A stretch of 64,000 nucleotides of DNA from Acidimicrobiia bacterium (GCA_020637365.1 JACJWE010000001.1:1022001-1086000), one strand, 5' to 3'. Numbered from the stretch's first letter, positions 34,814 to 45,708 are shown. Numbers and translations: made by a program. Notes: generated by a model not told the origin, from the letters alone.

Positions 34814-36316
34814 TCAAGAGACAGGTCGCTCTAGGTGTGTGGTGTTAAGTTCACCCCGAGCGACCATATGCGCCTGCTCCATCTCACCAAGAAGTGTCGC
34901 TCCGGGCGCGTGATCCCAGTATTCGTGGACGATGTCGTACCAGTTCCCCGTGGCGTTCAGCTGGGCAAGAATCGAGTTCAGACCCAAGTTGATGCGATTC
35001 AAGAAGACGAACTCCCGGGGCATCTTGAAATGCTTTTGGAGGTCCGCCCACTCACCGCTTGGATCGAAGTTTGCCTTGACGGCTAGCTCGGCGAACTCGG
35101 GGGTGTAGGTAAAGATGCTGTCGTCGAGTACGGGGGCGTTCCACTGACGGAACCATGCGAGGACCCGTTCGGGATCGAGCGGGTTGTCCTCTTCAAGAAA
35201 TCCGAAGGCGACGAGCCCGTCCATGAGTTCGGCCGGGTCATGGTCGATCACGGCGCGGACCATGTTGGCCTGTCGTTTGGTCGTGGACTCCTCGAAGTGA
35301 CGCACGCAACCGAAGTCGAGGAAGGTGATCGTGCCGTCGTCGTGGAACAGATAGTTCCCTGGGTGCGGATCGGCGTTAAAGACGTGGAAACGGTTCAGCG
35401 TGCCGAACACGAAGCGGAACAGCACCTCGGCCCACCGTTGCTGTAGCGCCTCGGGTGCATTCAGCGCATCGGCCCAGCGCAGTCCTTCGACCAAATCCAT
35501 GGTGATGACGCGTTGGGTTGACATGCTGGGAACAGGGGTTGGGATTCGGATGAACGGATGATCGGCAAAGAGCCTGCCGAAGAGCTCGAGGTTGGCCAGT
35601 TCGATCCGGTAGTCGAGTTCTTCACCGATGCGTTCCCTCAGTTCTTCGGTGACGGGGGCCGGGTCGAAATTGGGGAACATCAACTTCATCATCCGGTTGA
35701 GCATCTCGGCGTTGTCGAGATCAGACCGCATCGCCTCGTCGACGCCGGGGTATTGCACCTTGATCACGACCGGCCGGTCGTGATCAAGTACCGCGGTATG
35801 TACCTGCCCGATCGAAGCAGATGCAAGAGGTTCGGCGCTGAACTCGCTCAGGCGCGCGAGTTGCTCTTCTGATAGTTCTTGGGCGAGGGCCCATCGAATC
35901 GTTTCCGCGTCCATCGGCGGGGCATCAGCCTGCAATGCGGCCAAGGCTTGTTTGTACGGCTCGGGAAGGCCCGTATCGATGAAGGACAGCATCTGGCCGA
36001 TCTTCATCATGGCGCCCTTCATCTGACCCATGGTGGCCGCGGCGCGTTCGGCGGTCTTGGCGTGGAACTCGGCGTCCAGCTCGGCACGACGCTGTTCGTC
36101 GGCACCAAGCTTTCGCGCCTGCGTAGTCACATAGTGGGCGGCAGCGCCAGCACCGGTACGCGCCATCGTCATCGATCGGGCGGTACGCGCACTCATCGTT
36201 GTGGCAGGCCCGTCGGCTGAGGGTCGGGCAGCGCTCCGCCGTAGGACTGCCCCGACGCCGACTGCACCCAGTACCAGACCCGCAATGACCGTCTTGGCTT
36301 TCATGACCCTCTTCAC
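34814..36316 (-). CDS. ABC1/UbiB-family atypical kinase
   Basis: 500 residues from GTG 36316; ATG 36304 is a second candidate preceded by GAGGG. Family landmarks in order: KIGQMLSF (the KxGQ motif), the Ala-rich nucleotide loop LASASIGQVH, VVIKVQYPGV (ATP-site lysine), FNADPHPGNYLF (catalytic Asp/Asn) and FLDFGCVR (metal Asp). A short N-terminal hydrophobic stretch (VIAGLVLGAVGVGAVL) may anchor it in the membrane. UbiB-like proteins act in quinone or other lipid metabolism; no quinone genes are nearby, so its substrate is open. Confidence 0.88.
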   Translation of the reverse strand: MKRVMKAKTVIAGLVLGAVGVGAVLRRSAARPSADGPATTMSARTARSMTMARTGAGAAAHYVTTQARKLGADEQRRAELDAEFHAKTAERAAATMGQMKGAMMKIGQMLSFIDTGLPEPYKQALAALQADAPPMDAETIRWALAQELSEEQLARLSEFSAEPLASASIGQVHTAVLDHDRPVVIKVQYPGVDEAMRSDLDNAEMLNRMMKLMFPNFDPAPVTEELRERIGEELDYRIELANLELFGRLFADHPFIRIPTPVPSMSTQRVITMDLVEGLRWADALNAPEALQQRWAEVLFRFVFGTLNRFHVFNADPHPGNYLFHDDGTITFLDFGCVRHFEESTTKRQANMVRAVIDHDPAELMDGLVAFGFLEEDNPLDPERVLAWFRQWNAPVLDDSIFTYTPEFAELAVKANFDPSGEWADLQKHFKMPREFVFLNRINLGLNSILAQLNATGNWYDIVHEYWDHAPGATLLGEMEQAHMVARGELNTTHLERPVS

Positions 36317-36424
36317 GAACGATCTGTCGGCGTGCGACGGCGTATGGTCCGTCGGCCTGGGAGGAGATGGTCCCAGTCGGCTAGACCGGAGTCAACTCGA
36401 TTTGGGGTCGACCCAATGCGGGCG

Positions 36425-37087
36425 TCAACCGGTCTTGTTGAGGACCTCTTCGAGTTCCTCGGCAAGTACCCAGCCGCACGCGACGAACAGTTGGTCGCCT
36501 GAGAGCTCACCAAGGAACGTAAGCACGTCATCGCTGCTCGAATGCGCCGTCCCCGGCGTGTGAAGCCGAGGTTCTGGTTCCTCGACGGCGGTGACCATGA
36601 AGCTGCGCTCGTCATAGCGTCGGTCGCACCGGAACCGCTTAGCCAGACGACGACCCCACGCCCTCTCTTCACCGGTCGCTTTATAGCCGGGACGCGGCGC
36701 GACGTCGTGGTGACGAAAGATCTCTGCATATGCCGCAGGGTGTGAGAAACGACCGCCTACCAGGACGTCTTCATCAGGGAACGAGATGGCGGCCCGGCGG
36801 TAGAGCTCGGTAGTCAACGCGTTCAAGACATCGTGTGAGTCTTCGGCCGGTCTGATGCTGCCAAGGCCCCACAGGATCGACGGTGTTCCACCCACCCGTT
36901 CGAGAGATGCAAACAAGAACCCGTCGAGCTGACCTTCGACCTCGACGGTCACGATCAGCGGAAAATCTTCGAGTTGCTGTTCAACACCCTCTACAGAGAT
37001 GAGAAGGTCGGCGTCCTCAAGCAATGCGACGATCAACTCGACGTCGGTTGGCTTGAGGGTGTCAGAGTCACGAGATTCGACAATCAT
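36425..37087 (-). CDS. Hypothetical protein, alpha/beta composition
   Basis: 220 residues from ATG 37087, chosen for the AGGGGC 5 nt upstream. Acidic soluble protein with ordered middle (about 40-165) and a segment LVGGRFSHPAAYAEIFRHHD that resembles the acyl-CoA side of acetyltransferase folds only vaguely. The C-terminal part has LGELSGDQLFVACGWVLAEELE. No signal peptide or membrane helix. It lies 71 nt downstream of dnaE on the same strand. I do not recognise it. Confidence 0.65.
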   Translation of the reverse strand: MIVESRDSDTLKPTDVELIVALLEDADLLISVEGVEQQLEDFPLIVTVEVEGQLDGFLFASLERVGGTPSILWGLGSIRPAEDSHDVLNALTTELYRRAAISFPDEDVLVGGRFSHPAAYAEIFRHHDVAPRPGYKATGEERAWGRRLAKRFRCDRRYDERSFMVTAVEEPEPRLHTPGTAHSSSDDVLTFLGELSGDQLFVACGWVLAEELEEVLNKTG

Positions 37088-37158
37088 TGTGCCCCTATTG
37101 TGCCGCATTCCGGCGGTTCAAGAAAGTTCGCCTTCGCACTCATGCGGCGTTGAGCGGC

Positions 37159-40100
37159 TCAGGCGACGGCGACGATCCCTGGAATTTGGTGCAATTGCTC
37201 GATGAGTTGGGTCGACGCTTCACAACAGAACTGGTCGCCGAAACGCAGAACGGTTGTGCGGTCCGGTCCTTCCAGCTCCAGGTACACCGGGCTGTCACCC
37301 GGGTAGCGGGTCAAGACGCGACGAAGTTCCATGACCGTTGCGTCATCCACATAGCGAGGTTCGGTGCGAACACGAAGCGGTGGACCTTCGTCAATCTCCA
37401 AGTCGATCGGCTGGATATCGATCGCCTTGAGTTTGGCTTCGTCGTCGCGATTGTCGATGTGGGCAACGATGCAGACGACCTGATCCTCCACGATCTTCTG
37501 GCTGAGTTCGGCCATCGAACGCGGAAAGACCACCACGGGCACCGAGGTCTCCAGGTCTTCGAGCACGAAGGTTGCCATCTGATCGCCAGACCTGGTGAAA
37601 CGCCGATTGATCGAAGTGATCACTCCACCGACTCGGACCGCTTTCTGCGGACCGCGGTCATAGCCCCCGCCGTTCTGTTCTTGTTGGTTGGTTGCCTTGA
37701 CCTCGGCAAGTGTCGTGTCGCACACACGTTTGATCAGCCGTTCCGCTCCCATCATGGGATGGTCCGACACGTACAGGCCCAGCATTTCTTTCTCGGCGGC
37801 GAGGCGAACGCGTTTGTCGAATTCGTCCGACGGGATGGGGATGCGATCATCAAAGCCATCGGCCGCTTCGGAATCGTCATCGCCGAAGAGCGACATGAAG
37901 CCCTTTTCCGCCTCGGCTCGACGGCGGTTCTCTCGTTCGATCACCGCTTCAAAGACCATCGAGAGACCTCGGCGGGTGTGGCCTAGCTCGTCAAACGCCC
38001 CGGCTTTGATGAGGGATTCGACCGTTCGTTTGTTCAGAGCGCCTTGATCGACGCCGAACATAATCGTGGAAGTCGTCGAATCGCCCGCCTTCTTGTCGGG
38101 CGGCGACGATCAACTCCGCGATGCCGTCGCCGACGTTTCGAATACCCGCGAGCCCGAAGGGAATCTCGCCGTCCTTCGCCGAAAAGTCGACCTCGGAGCG
38201 ATTGACGCTCGGCACGAGAACAGGTATCCCCATCGACCGGCACTCGTTGAGATAGACCGCTGCTTTTTCTTGATTGTGAGCCACCGAGGTGAGCAACGCG
38301 GCCATATACTCGGTTGGGTAGTTGGCCTTTAGATAGGCGGTTTGATAGGTGACAAACCCGTAGCCGACCGAGTGCGACTTGTTGAAGGAGTAGTCCGCGA
38401 ACGGTTCGACGATGTCGAAGATTCCCTCGGCCCAGTCGCGGCCGTAGCCGTTCGCGACGCAACCGTCGACAAACTTCGCTCGGTGTTGGGCAATCAGCTC
38501 ACGCTTCTTTTTGCCTGTCGCCTTGCGGAGGTTGTCCGCCTCTTCCAAGGAGTAGCCAGCTGCCTGTTGGGCGAGACGCATGAGCTGTTCTTGGTAGATC
38601 ATCAGCCCGTACGTCGGCTCGAACAGATCGGCGACGTTTTCGTGGTAGTACTCGACCGGTTTACGTCCGTTCTTTCGGTCGGCGTACTCGGTGTGCATGT
38701 TCTGCCCCATCGGACCCGGCCGATACAGTGCGACCAGGGCAGACACGTCGTCAAAAGATGTCGGGTGTAGCGAGCGCATCAGCGCTCGCATCGGTGAGGA
38801 TTCGAGCTGGAACACACCGATCGAAGCGCCCTCTTGGAGCAGTTTGAACGTCGCTGCATCCTCCATGGGCGGATTGTCGATGTCGACCTGAACGCCAGTG
38901 TTCTGCTCGATGAGCGCGAGCGCCGTATCGATCACCGACAGGTTGCGCAGCCCCAGGAAGTCCATCTTCAGCAGGCCGAGCGATTCGACACCGTTCATCT
39001 CGAACTGCGTGACGACCGGCGCTTCCTCCAGGGGTGTCCCCGGCTCGGGTTTGCGTTGAATCGGGAGGTAATCGGTCAGCGGATCCCGCGTGATCACCAC
39101 CGCTGCGGCGTGAATTCCGTCTTGGCGGCGAAGCCCTTCGAGCCCCCGTGCGACATCGATGACGCGGCGGGCGTCGGGATCGGTGTCGTAGATGGTTCGA
39201 AGTTCCGAAGCCATCTTGAAGCCCTCTTCGTACTTTGGTGTCTCTTCAAAGCACGCGTACAACGGTGTGTCTCGCCCCATGACCAGCGGGGGCATCGCTT
39301 TGGCGATCTTGTCGCCGAGCGCGTACGGATAGCCCAACACACGAGACGCGTCACGCACCGCCGCTCGCGCCTTGATCGTCGAGAAGGTGATGATCTGGGC
39401 GACCTTGTCGTTGCCGTAACGCTGAGCGGCATACCGAATCATCCGCGATCGATAGCGATCGTCGAAGTCCATGTCGATATCGGGCATCTCGCGACGGCCG
39501 GGGTTGAGGAACCGCTCAAAGATCAAGTCGTACTTGATCGGGTCGATGTCGGTGATGCGAAGGCAGTAGGACACCGCGCAGCCAGCGGCCGATCCACGAC
39601 CCGGTCCCACACGAATTCCCTCCCGGCGAGCGAACTCGATGAGGTCCCACACGATCAAGAAGTAGGCGGCAAAGCCCATGTCGATGATGACTTCGAGTTC
39701 GTAGGCCAGGCGCTTATTGATCTCTGCGGGTACCGGGTCACCCCAGCGCGCTCTTGCGCCCTCGGCGACGAGGTGCCGCAGGTATGCGGGTTCGTCTTCG
39801 AAACCATCGGGAAGCGGGAAGTTGGGCAGCACCGGATCGCCAAAAGCGAGTTTGACGTCGGAGCGTTCTGCGATCCATAGGGTGTTATCGCACGCTTCGG
39901 GAATGTCGCTGAACAGGTCCCGCATCTGCGCCGCGGACTTGAGGTAGAACTCGTGGGTGTCGAGTTTGAAGCGGTCCTTATCGGACATCAGCGATGCCGT
40001 CTGGACACAGAGCAGCGCGTCATGCGCGTCCGCATCGGCTGCTGTGGTGTAGTGACTGTCGTTCGTCGCGAGCAGCGGTGCTTTGATCTGCTTGGCGATC

Positions 40101-40678
40101 CGGAGCAGATACGGATTGACCCGGTCCTGGTCGGGGATGTTGTGGGTCATCATCTCGACGAAAAAATTGTCCCTGCCGAGGATGTCCTGGAAGGTTCCGG
40201 CCGCTTCGAGCGCGCCTCGTTCGTCTCCTTGGAGCAGGTGCTGACTCACGACGCCGCCGAGACAACCCGTCGTCGCTATCAGTCCATCGTGGAAGCGTTC
40301 GAGCAGATCAAAGTCGAGGCGTGGCTTGTAGTAGTAACCGTCGATAAAAGCGTCCGAGCTGATCCGCACGAGGTTCTTGTAGCCCTCGGTCGTCTCAGCG
40401 AGCATCGTGATGTGGAAGCGCTTGTTTTCGTCACGTTTTGGTCGGTCATGGCGAGAGCAGGTGACGAAGTAGCCCTCCATGCCGATAATCGGTTTCAGCC
40501 CGTGACTTTCCGCGGCCTTATAAAACGGCAGCACACCATAGAGGTTGCCGTGGTCGGTGATACCGATCGCCGGCTGACCATCCCGAGCCGCAGCGGCGAC
40601 GACCTGGTCGACCCTCGCCGCGCCATCGAGCATCGAGTACTCGGTATGAAGGTGCAGGTGGGCGAAAGAATCGGCCAT
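37159..40678 (-). CDS. dnaE: DNA polymerase III alpha subunit, one frame break
   Basis: Replicative polymerase of about 1170 residues once repaired. The PHP domain opens FAHLHLHTEYSMLDGAARVDQ and contains GITDHGNLYG. The polymerase catalytic region has GPGRGSAAGCAVSYCL and the acidic triplet region PDIDMDFDD, with YQEQLMRLAQQAAGYSLEEAD and FNKSHSVGYG later. The first frame runs from ATG 40678 past DFHDYV to a false stop at 37991. At about 38047 two bases are missing (or one is extra), after which VDQGALNKRTVESLIKAGAFDELG continues. The remainder includes an OB fold (VGGVITSINRRFTRSGDQMATF). Since the gene is essential, the break is almost certainly an assembly error. Confidence 0.93.
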
Positions 40679-40757
40679 TTCAGCTCGCTTGTCGTCGGAC
40701 CCTGAACGGGTCGAGCGGTACTCATCGACTCCGCAGCGCGGGACAGCGGAGGAGAAA

Positions 40758-43700
40758 TTACATGGGTGTCATTGACCGTACGCTCTCACCGCGGCTCGGC
40801 ACAACATAGCGAAACGTTTGAATAGCTTGTCGTCCCCCATCGGCGATCAGATAGCCACGGCCCGGTAATCGTTGCGAACCTCGGAAACTTTCGCTGTTAC
40901 CCAAGACTTCTCCATCGAGATCGTTCTCCGGGCACAACAGGATGCCGCGTCGATGTGATCTGACCGCCGCGATCCACGTGCCGTACATACGACGGAGCCG
41001 TTCGGGATGGCCGCTCGCTATGACGTGCAGGTGCGGATCATGTGCAGCGAGAAGAGGCGCCATCACGCTGTCGAGAGTGGGAGCCAAGTCGGCATCGTCG
41101 ATCACCACGACGGTCGGACGCACGCGGGGACCGCTGAGGAATGTCGCATGCGGTGCAGTCACCTCATCGACGCGTCGCACCTCGCAGCTGAGTGATGTTG
41201 CCAACAGCGGGGAGCGCGACCCACCGATAACGATGACCTCAGCGGAGCCCTCTTGGACAAACAGCTCACTCATGAGCTCCAGGGTCTGGCTTTTGCCCGA
41301 TCGCGGGTTGCCCGCAACGAGGATGTGCTCCCCCGGCCACATCTCCAACCAACCGGTCTCCGCGCCACCCTGTACGACACCGACCGGTATCCGAAATGCC
41401 TCCCCGATCGACTCGATGTTCACCGACGCCGGCCGTGCGATGGTCTTAGGCATGGTCGGTACCGGTGCCGGTGCCTGACCGCTGCCTTGAAAGCTGCGAA
41501 CGTCCGGCCGGCGTGTCGGTTCAAAGCGCTGTGCCAGAAGTCCGGCCGGCTTGACCACGCATCTGCCTCTGCCGCGGAGTTGTTTGACCATGCTGGGGTG
41601 CACATGGCCCGAGAGGTCGTTGGGGTCTGCGGCTGCGAACCACATTCGTTGCATCGCCGAGGAGCCGACCGAGGACTGGAAGCTCGTCGGCCGCCTCCCG
41701 GCGAGTACGGCGTAGACACCGCTCGTCGAGCCTTCGCCGATCAACCGCACCAACCTGTCCCATAGCGTTGCCGGACCGACTTCGAACTGAAGACGGGCCG
41801 CTAGACCGTCCCAATTGGTGATGATCAGCAGCACGGGTTGCTCGGTGACCGAGCAGCGTTCGAGCAGTGTGATCAAGGACGCGACCCGTTCCTCGTCATC
41901 GGTCTTTATGACTTCGCCGACGTGGGAGGCGTCCTGCCAACGATCGAGACCAAACTCATCGTCGAGGACGTAGCACCAGGCGTTTGGGATCGCCGCAGGC
42001 GCCGCGCCGATGATGGTCTCCACCAACTCTTCGACACCCGAGCCCCGTGCGCCGCAGGTCAGAAGAGGACCCGCCGCAAAATCCCAGGCGAAGACATCTT
42101 GTCGTACCGTGGTCGGATCGTCGCACAGCGCTAGCTGAATCGGTCCGATTGCCTGCGTATCTGGCCCCCACAACGATTCGGCCAGCGGTGGCAGCCAGAC
42201 CGGGCGCGGAACTGCCTCACCCCGCCATCGATCACGGACCTGGCAGGCGAAGGCCTCCATCCCACGCTCATGCGCCCGTTGGGCGACATGTTCGACGCTT
42301 TGATGCCTGACCGGCTCGTCGCGATGAATCCACGGTTCTTTCATGTTGTCGTCAACATCGCCATCATCGGTCACGCTGCAACGAGGTGCTCGTGATGTAT
42401 CGAGGCGGCGATCGGTGCGTTCCTGTCGGTCATCGGAGGAGCGTGCATCGGCCAGCGACCGACGACCACTCGAAATGAGTCCCCCGAGGCCCATCGCATC
42501 GGTACGTTCAACGACGGTACCGACGACGACACACGTCGCGCGTTGTTGGCCGGTGGCCGGAACCTCGGGCAGTGCTGTCTGAAAGGTGACCGGTTCGTCT
42601 GAACCGATTCGTACGATCGCGCGACCCGGCGTGGTGCGGGGCAGATGCGCGGCATCTTTGGTGCCTAGGACATCGTCTGAGTCGGAAACATCTTGGACGC
42701 GCAGCGCCAAACGGAGATTGGTGTTGGCACGGATCTTGTCATTGACGACACCCGCCGGGCGCTGAGTCGCCAAGATCAGATGCACACCGAGGGAACGCCC
42801 TCGCTGACTGACGCTGACGATTCGGTCCATGACCTCAGGGATCTCTGCAGCCATCGTCGCAAACTCATCGATCACGATCACGAGTCGTGCCATGGGACGA
42901 TCCGCTGGACAGTCTTCGATGCGATCGATGCCTTCGTCGCGGAGGAGTTGCTCGCGGCGGCGGAGCTCGGCGTCCAGGCTGGTGAGCGCCCGCTCCCCGA
43001 GATGGCCATCGAGGTCGGTGATGACTCCAACGGTGTGGGGCAAGGTTGCGCAGACGTCAAAGGCGGACCCTCCCTTGTAGTCGACGAGCATGAATTGAAC
43101 GTCTGAGGGCGCATAGAGCGCGGCTAGGCCAAGCACCCACGTGCGGAGCAACTCGCTCTTGCCCGCACCGGTCGTGCCAGCGACCAGTGCATGGGGTCCG
43201 TCGGCGACGAGGTCGATCCAGATCGGACCCGTGGCTGCGACACCGAGCACCGTCGAGAGATGCCCGGGGGCCTCCGTATCGCCCGCCGCCGCGGCGCCGT
43301 CTTCGAGCAGACGGCCCAACAGGACGCGTCTGGGCAGCGCCGCCCCACCGGGCAGACTGACCCCGTCGCTGCGCGTCGCTATGGCGGCGGCGATGCCATG
43401 CACCCCGACCATCGACAGCCCGGTCGCTCGAAACGGCGTGCCTTCTTGAGCGCCTCGCTGATCGCGTTGCGCCGCCCACGGCATGCGCCGAGCCGCTGTC
43501 TGCCAGGCAGTCCCGGCAACATCGTTGCCAGCAATGTCCGGCGACTCGAAGTAGCGATGAGCCCCATCGACCGAAAGATCGGCAACCGCCCGAATTCCGG
43601 GGGGTAGATCGAGCGCGTTTGGCACGATCACCACCGACGCCCAGCGCTGTTCGCCGATGGCCGAACGTAATGCTTCGTCATCGGTACACGCCTGAGGATC

Positions 43701-45008
43701 GTCGACGATCAAGACCGCGTGGCGCCCCTCCTCGGAGCGCTGCCCTAGCCATTCGATGAGACTGGCAACGTCGTCGGTGCGACTTACGACCCCCAAATCG
43801 TCGGCCGCCGAGTGTGGGAGCAACCTCATCCATCCATAGGTGTCGCGCGATGCGGCCTCCACAACCACCGCTATGGCGAGGTCAGCTGGACGGTGTTGTG
43901 CTGTGAGTTGGCTCACGATCCAGCGGGCCACCGCCTGACACTGCCCGCGCTGGCCGATCAGGCCGAGAGCGCTCGCCTCGCCCAGGGTGACGCCCAGCGG
44001 TGTGTCATCAACGCCGAGCCACCCATCGATCTCCCGTTTGAGCCGGTCGGTCTGGTTGCCCTCGATCGGCGGCATCCAACGCCACTGGTGTGTCCCGATG
44101 CTGACCAACCAAGCGTCGTCGTCGGTGTTGTGGCGTCGCCATGTCGCACCGGCATTCGGCGACGCGACCATGGCGGTGAGTTCGGCGGGTGTCGGCAAGG
44201 TTTCGAGGAGCAGGTTCCAGACAGCATCGTGCTGATCCGTTAACGCCGTGATGAAGCGCCGTTCTTCAGCTGCGGATTCCAACGCGGCCTGGCGTGCCGT
44301 TTTGCGTCTCCGCACCCGACCTTCCAACCAGCTACCCACCATCATCAATGGCGTCAGTACGGTGAACATCAAATACATGGGGTTGCGGAAGAAGTACGCC
44401 ATGGCGAGCCCGCTGAGCAACGGTAGGACCGACGTGGCGATGGAGAACATCCCGCCGTGGCGTTGATCGTCTGCTGGCACGGGCAATGGGATTGTTTCGA
44501 GCTCGAACCGGGGGCGCGGCGGAAGTCGAAGTTCGACACGCGCCGACGGTGCCGTGGGAGTTGGCATTGCCACGATGTGGGAGCGATCGACGCGGATCCG
44601 CACCGGGAGATCATGATGCTGGCCCGTGGAGGCATCGAGGACCGATGCCGTGCCATTGGATCGCACCAGGAGGTCGGTAAAGCTGGACCCATCCCCTGGA
44701 AGGCGGTGGCGTCCCGTCGTGACCGATCGGAACGATCCAGCAGTCAACCCATCGTCGAGGATGGCGACGAAGTCAGAACGCTTTGTCCGTTCCCATACGG
44801 CGCCGTCATGAATGATCTCGGCCGCGCGTTGGTGTGGTCGGACCGGCTCGCCATCGATGAACCATGGGGGCGCGCCGCTGGCGTCTTGCAGAAAGATCTG
44901 ATCGAGCTGGGCGACGACGACCTGGGTCTCGATCTCGTCGGTGACGTCGAGGTCGATAACGGAGAGCTCGACGAGGTGGGGATATTCCAAACGGACGACA
45001 CAACGCAT
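40758..45008 (-). CDS. EssC/EccC-like FtsK/SpoIIIE ATPase (type VII secretion type)
   Basis: 1416 residues from ATG 45008 (GAGAG just upstream). Layout: an N-terminal ubiquitin/FHA-like region (to about 165), two transmembrane helices (about 185-227), a cytoplasmic EssC-like linker, then three ATPase modules. Module 1 is canonical: Walker A GTTGAGKS (611-618), YKGGSAF, Walker B IVIDEFA and ATQRPAGVV. Module 2 has a degenerate Walker A (GARGSGVE, 986-993). Module 3 has GNPRSGKS (1233-1240) and VVVIDDADL. Such proteins drive export of WXG100-type substrates. No EccB, EccD, MycP or WXG100 gene lies in this window. The neighbours are dnaE and a Nudix gene. Confidence 0.85.
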   Translation of the reverse strand: MRCVVRLEYPHLVELSVIDLDVTDEIETQVVVAQLDQIFLQDASGAPPWFIDGEPVRPHQRAAEIIHDGAVWERTKRSDFVAILDDGLTAGSFRSVTTGRHRLPGDGSSFTDLLVRSNGTASVLDASTGQHHDLPVRIRVDRSHIVAMPTPTAPSARVELRLPPRPRFELETIPLPVPADDQRHGGMFSIATSVLPLLSGLAMAYFFRNPMYLMFTVLTPLMMVGSWLEGRVRRRKTARQAALESAAEERRFITALTDQHDAVWNLLLETLPTPAELTAMVASPNAGATWRRHNTDDDAWLVSIGTHQWRWMPPIEGNQTDRLKREIDGWLGVDDTPLGVTLGEASALGLIGQRGQCQAVARWIVSQLTAQHRPADLAIAVVVEAASRDTYGWMRLLPHSAADDLGVVSRTDDVASLIEWLGQRSEEGRHAVLIVDDPQACTDDEALRSAIGEQRWASVVIVPNALDLPPGIRAVADLSVDGAHRYFESPDIAGNDVAGTAWQTAARRMPWAAQRDQRGAQEGTPFRATGLSMVGVHGIAAAIATRSDGVSLPGGAALPRRVLLGRLLEDGAAAAGDTEAPGHLSTVLGVAATGPIWIDLVADGPHALVAGTTGAGKSELLRTWVLGLAALYAPSDVQFMLVDYKGGSAFDVCATLPHTVGVITDLDGHLGERALTSLDAELRRREQLLRDEGIDRIEDCPADRPMARLVIVIDEFATMAAEIPEVMDRIVSVSQRGRSLGVHLILATQRPAGVVNDKIRANTNLRLALRVQDVSDSDDVLGTKDAAHLPRTTPGRAIVRIGSDEPVTFQTALPEVPATGQQRATCVVVGTVVERTDAMGLGGLISSGRRSLADARSSDDRQERTDRRLDTSRAPRCSVTDDGDVDDNMKEPWIHRDEPVRHQSVEHVAQRAHERGMEAFACQVRDRWRGEAVPRPVWLPPLAESLWGPDTQAIGPIQLALCDDPTTVRQDVFAWDFAAGPLLTCGARGSGVEELVETIIGAAPAAIPNAWCYVLDDEFGLDRWQDASHVGEVIKTDDEERVASLITLLERCSVTEQPVLLIITNWDGLAARLQFEVGPATLWDRLVRLIGEGSTSGVYAVLAGRRPTSFQSSVGSSAMQRMWFAAADPNDLSGHVHPSMVKQLRGRGRCVVKPAGLLAQRFEPTRRPDVRSFQGSGQAPAPVPTMPKTIARPASVNIESIGEAFRIPVGVVQGGAETGWLEMWPGEHILVAGNPRSGKSQTLELMSELFVQEGSAEVIVIGGSRSPLLATSLSCEVRRVDEVTAPHATFLSGPRVRPTVVVIDDADLAPTLDSVMAPLLAAHDPHLHVIASGHPERLRRMYGTWIAAVRSHRRGILLCPENDLDGEVLGNSESFRGSQRLPGRGYLIADGGRQAIQTFRYVVPSRGESVRSMTPM

Positions 45009-45087
45009 ATGACTCTCGATTCTCCAAAATGGGGCCGCCGAAGGCTGCACGGCGGCCGACCAAACGGCCTCTGTTACCCTTGCCGAC

Positions 45088-45693
45088 ATGCGTTTTTGCC
45101 CTGACTGCGGTTCACGTTTCGAGCAACGTTTGCCGGCCTCATGCGCGGCGTGCGGCTCGATGTTCTGGGCCAATGCCAAGCCGTGCGCCGGAACGCTGAT
45201 CACAAGAGATGGCCAGTTGTTGTTGCTGAGACGCGCCATCGAGCCGTGGTTTGGCTTTTGGGACATACCTGGCGGCTATTGCGATGCGACGGAGCATCCG
45301 GCGGACTGCGCAGTCCGCGAAGCCCGGGAAGAAACTGGGCTGGATGTCCACCTTACAGGCCTATTGGGCCATTGGATAGATTCTTATGCTGTTTCGCCGC
45401 ATGACGACAGTGTGTCCGATGACCCATTCGCGACGCCTGTCGTATGCCTCAACATCTATTTCACGGCCGTAGTCAACGGTGACGCCGAACCACGACCAGA
45501 TGGGTCAGAGGTTGACGGCTATCGATGGTTCGCTCCAGACGAGCTGCCCTACTCAGAGATTTCGTTTCCCGGCCACTGCGTCGACGTGCTTCAGGCCTGG
45601 CAGAACCAACGGATCATCGGCAACGGGGTCTGGTCACCGTGGGACCGCGCTCGCAATCATCTTGGATCCGGGAACCCAGCGCACGCCCGATAG
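45088..45693 (+). CDS. Nudix hydrolase with N-terminal zinc ribbon
   Basis: 201 residues. Residues 4-22 hold two CxxC pairs (C4/C7, C19/C22), a zinc ribbon. The Nudix box spans G63 to L85 with E69, R77, E78, E81 and E82 at the required positions, so Mg-dependent hydrolysis of a nucleoside diphosphate linked to another group is expected. Zinc ribbon plus Nudix resembles NADH pyrophosphatase (NudC) and ADP-ribose-type enzymes, but the NudC-specific downstream motif is not evident. It is divergent from the EssC-like gene over 79 nt. Confidence 0.85.
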   Translation: MRFCPDCGSRFEQRLPASCAACGSMFWANAKPCAGTLITRDGQLLLLRRAIEPWFGFWDIPGGYCDATEHPADCAVREAREETGLDVHLTGLLGHWIDSYAVSPHDDSVSDDPFATPVVCLNIYFTAVVNGDAEPRPDGSEVDGYRWFAPDELPYSEISFPGHCVDVLQAWQNQRIIGNGVWSPWDRARNHLGSGNPAHAR

Positions 45694-45708
45694 GCGGCCA
45701 GCGCCCTC

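Noticed and set aside
45009..45266. Upstream extension of the EssC-like protein through the divergent Nudix gene
   Set aside because: It would be antisense to the Nudix zinc ribbon; ATG 45008 has a binding site and begins a sensible fold.
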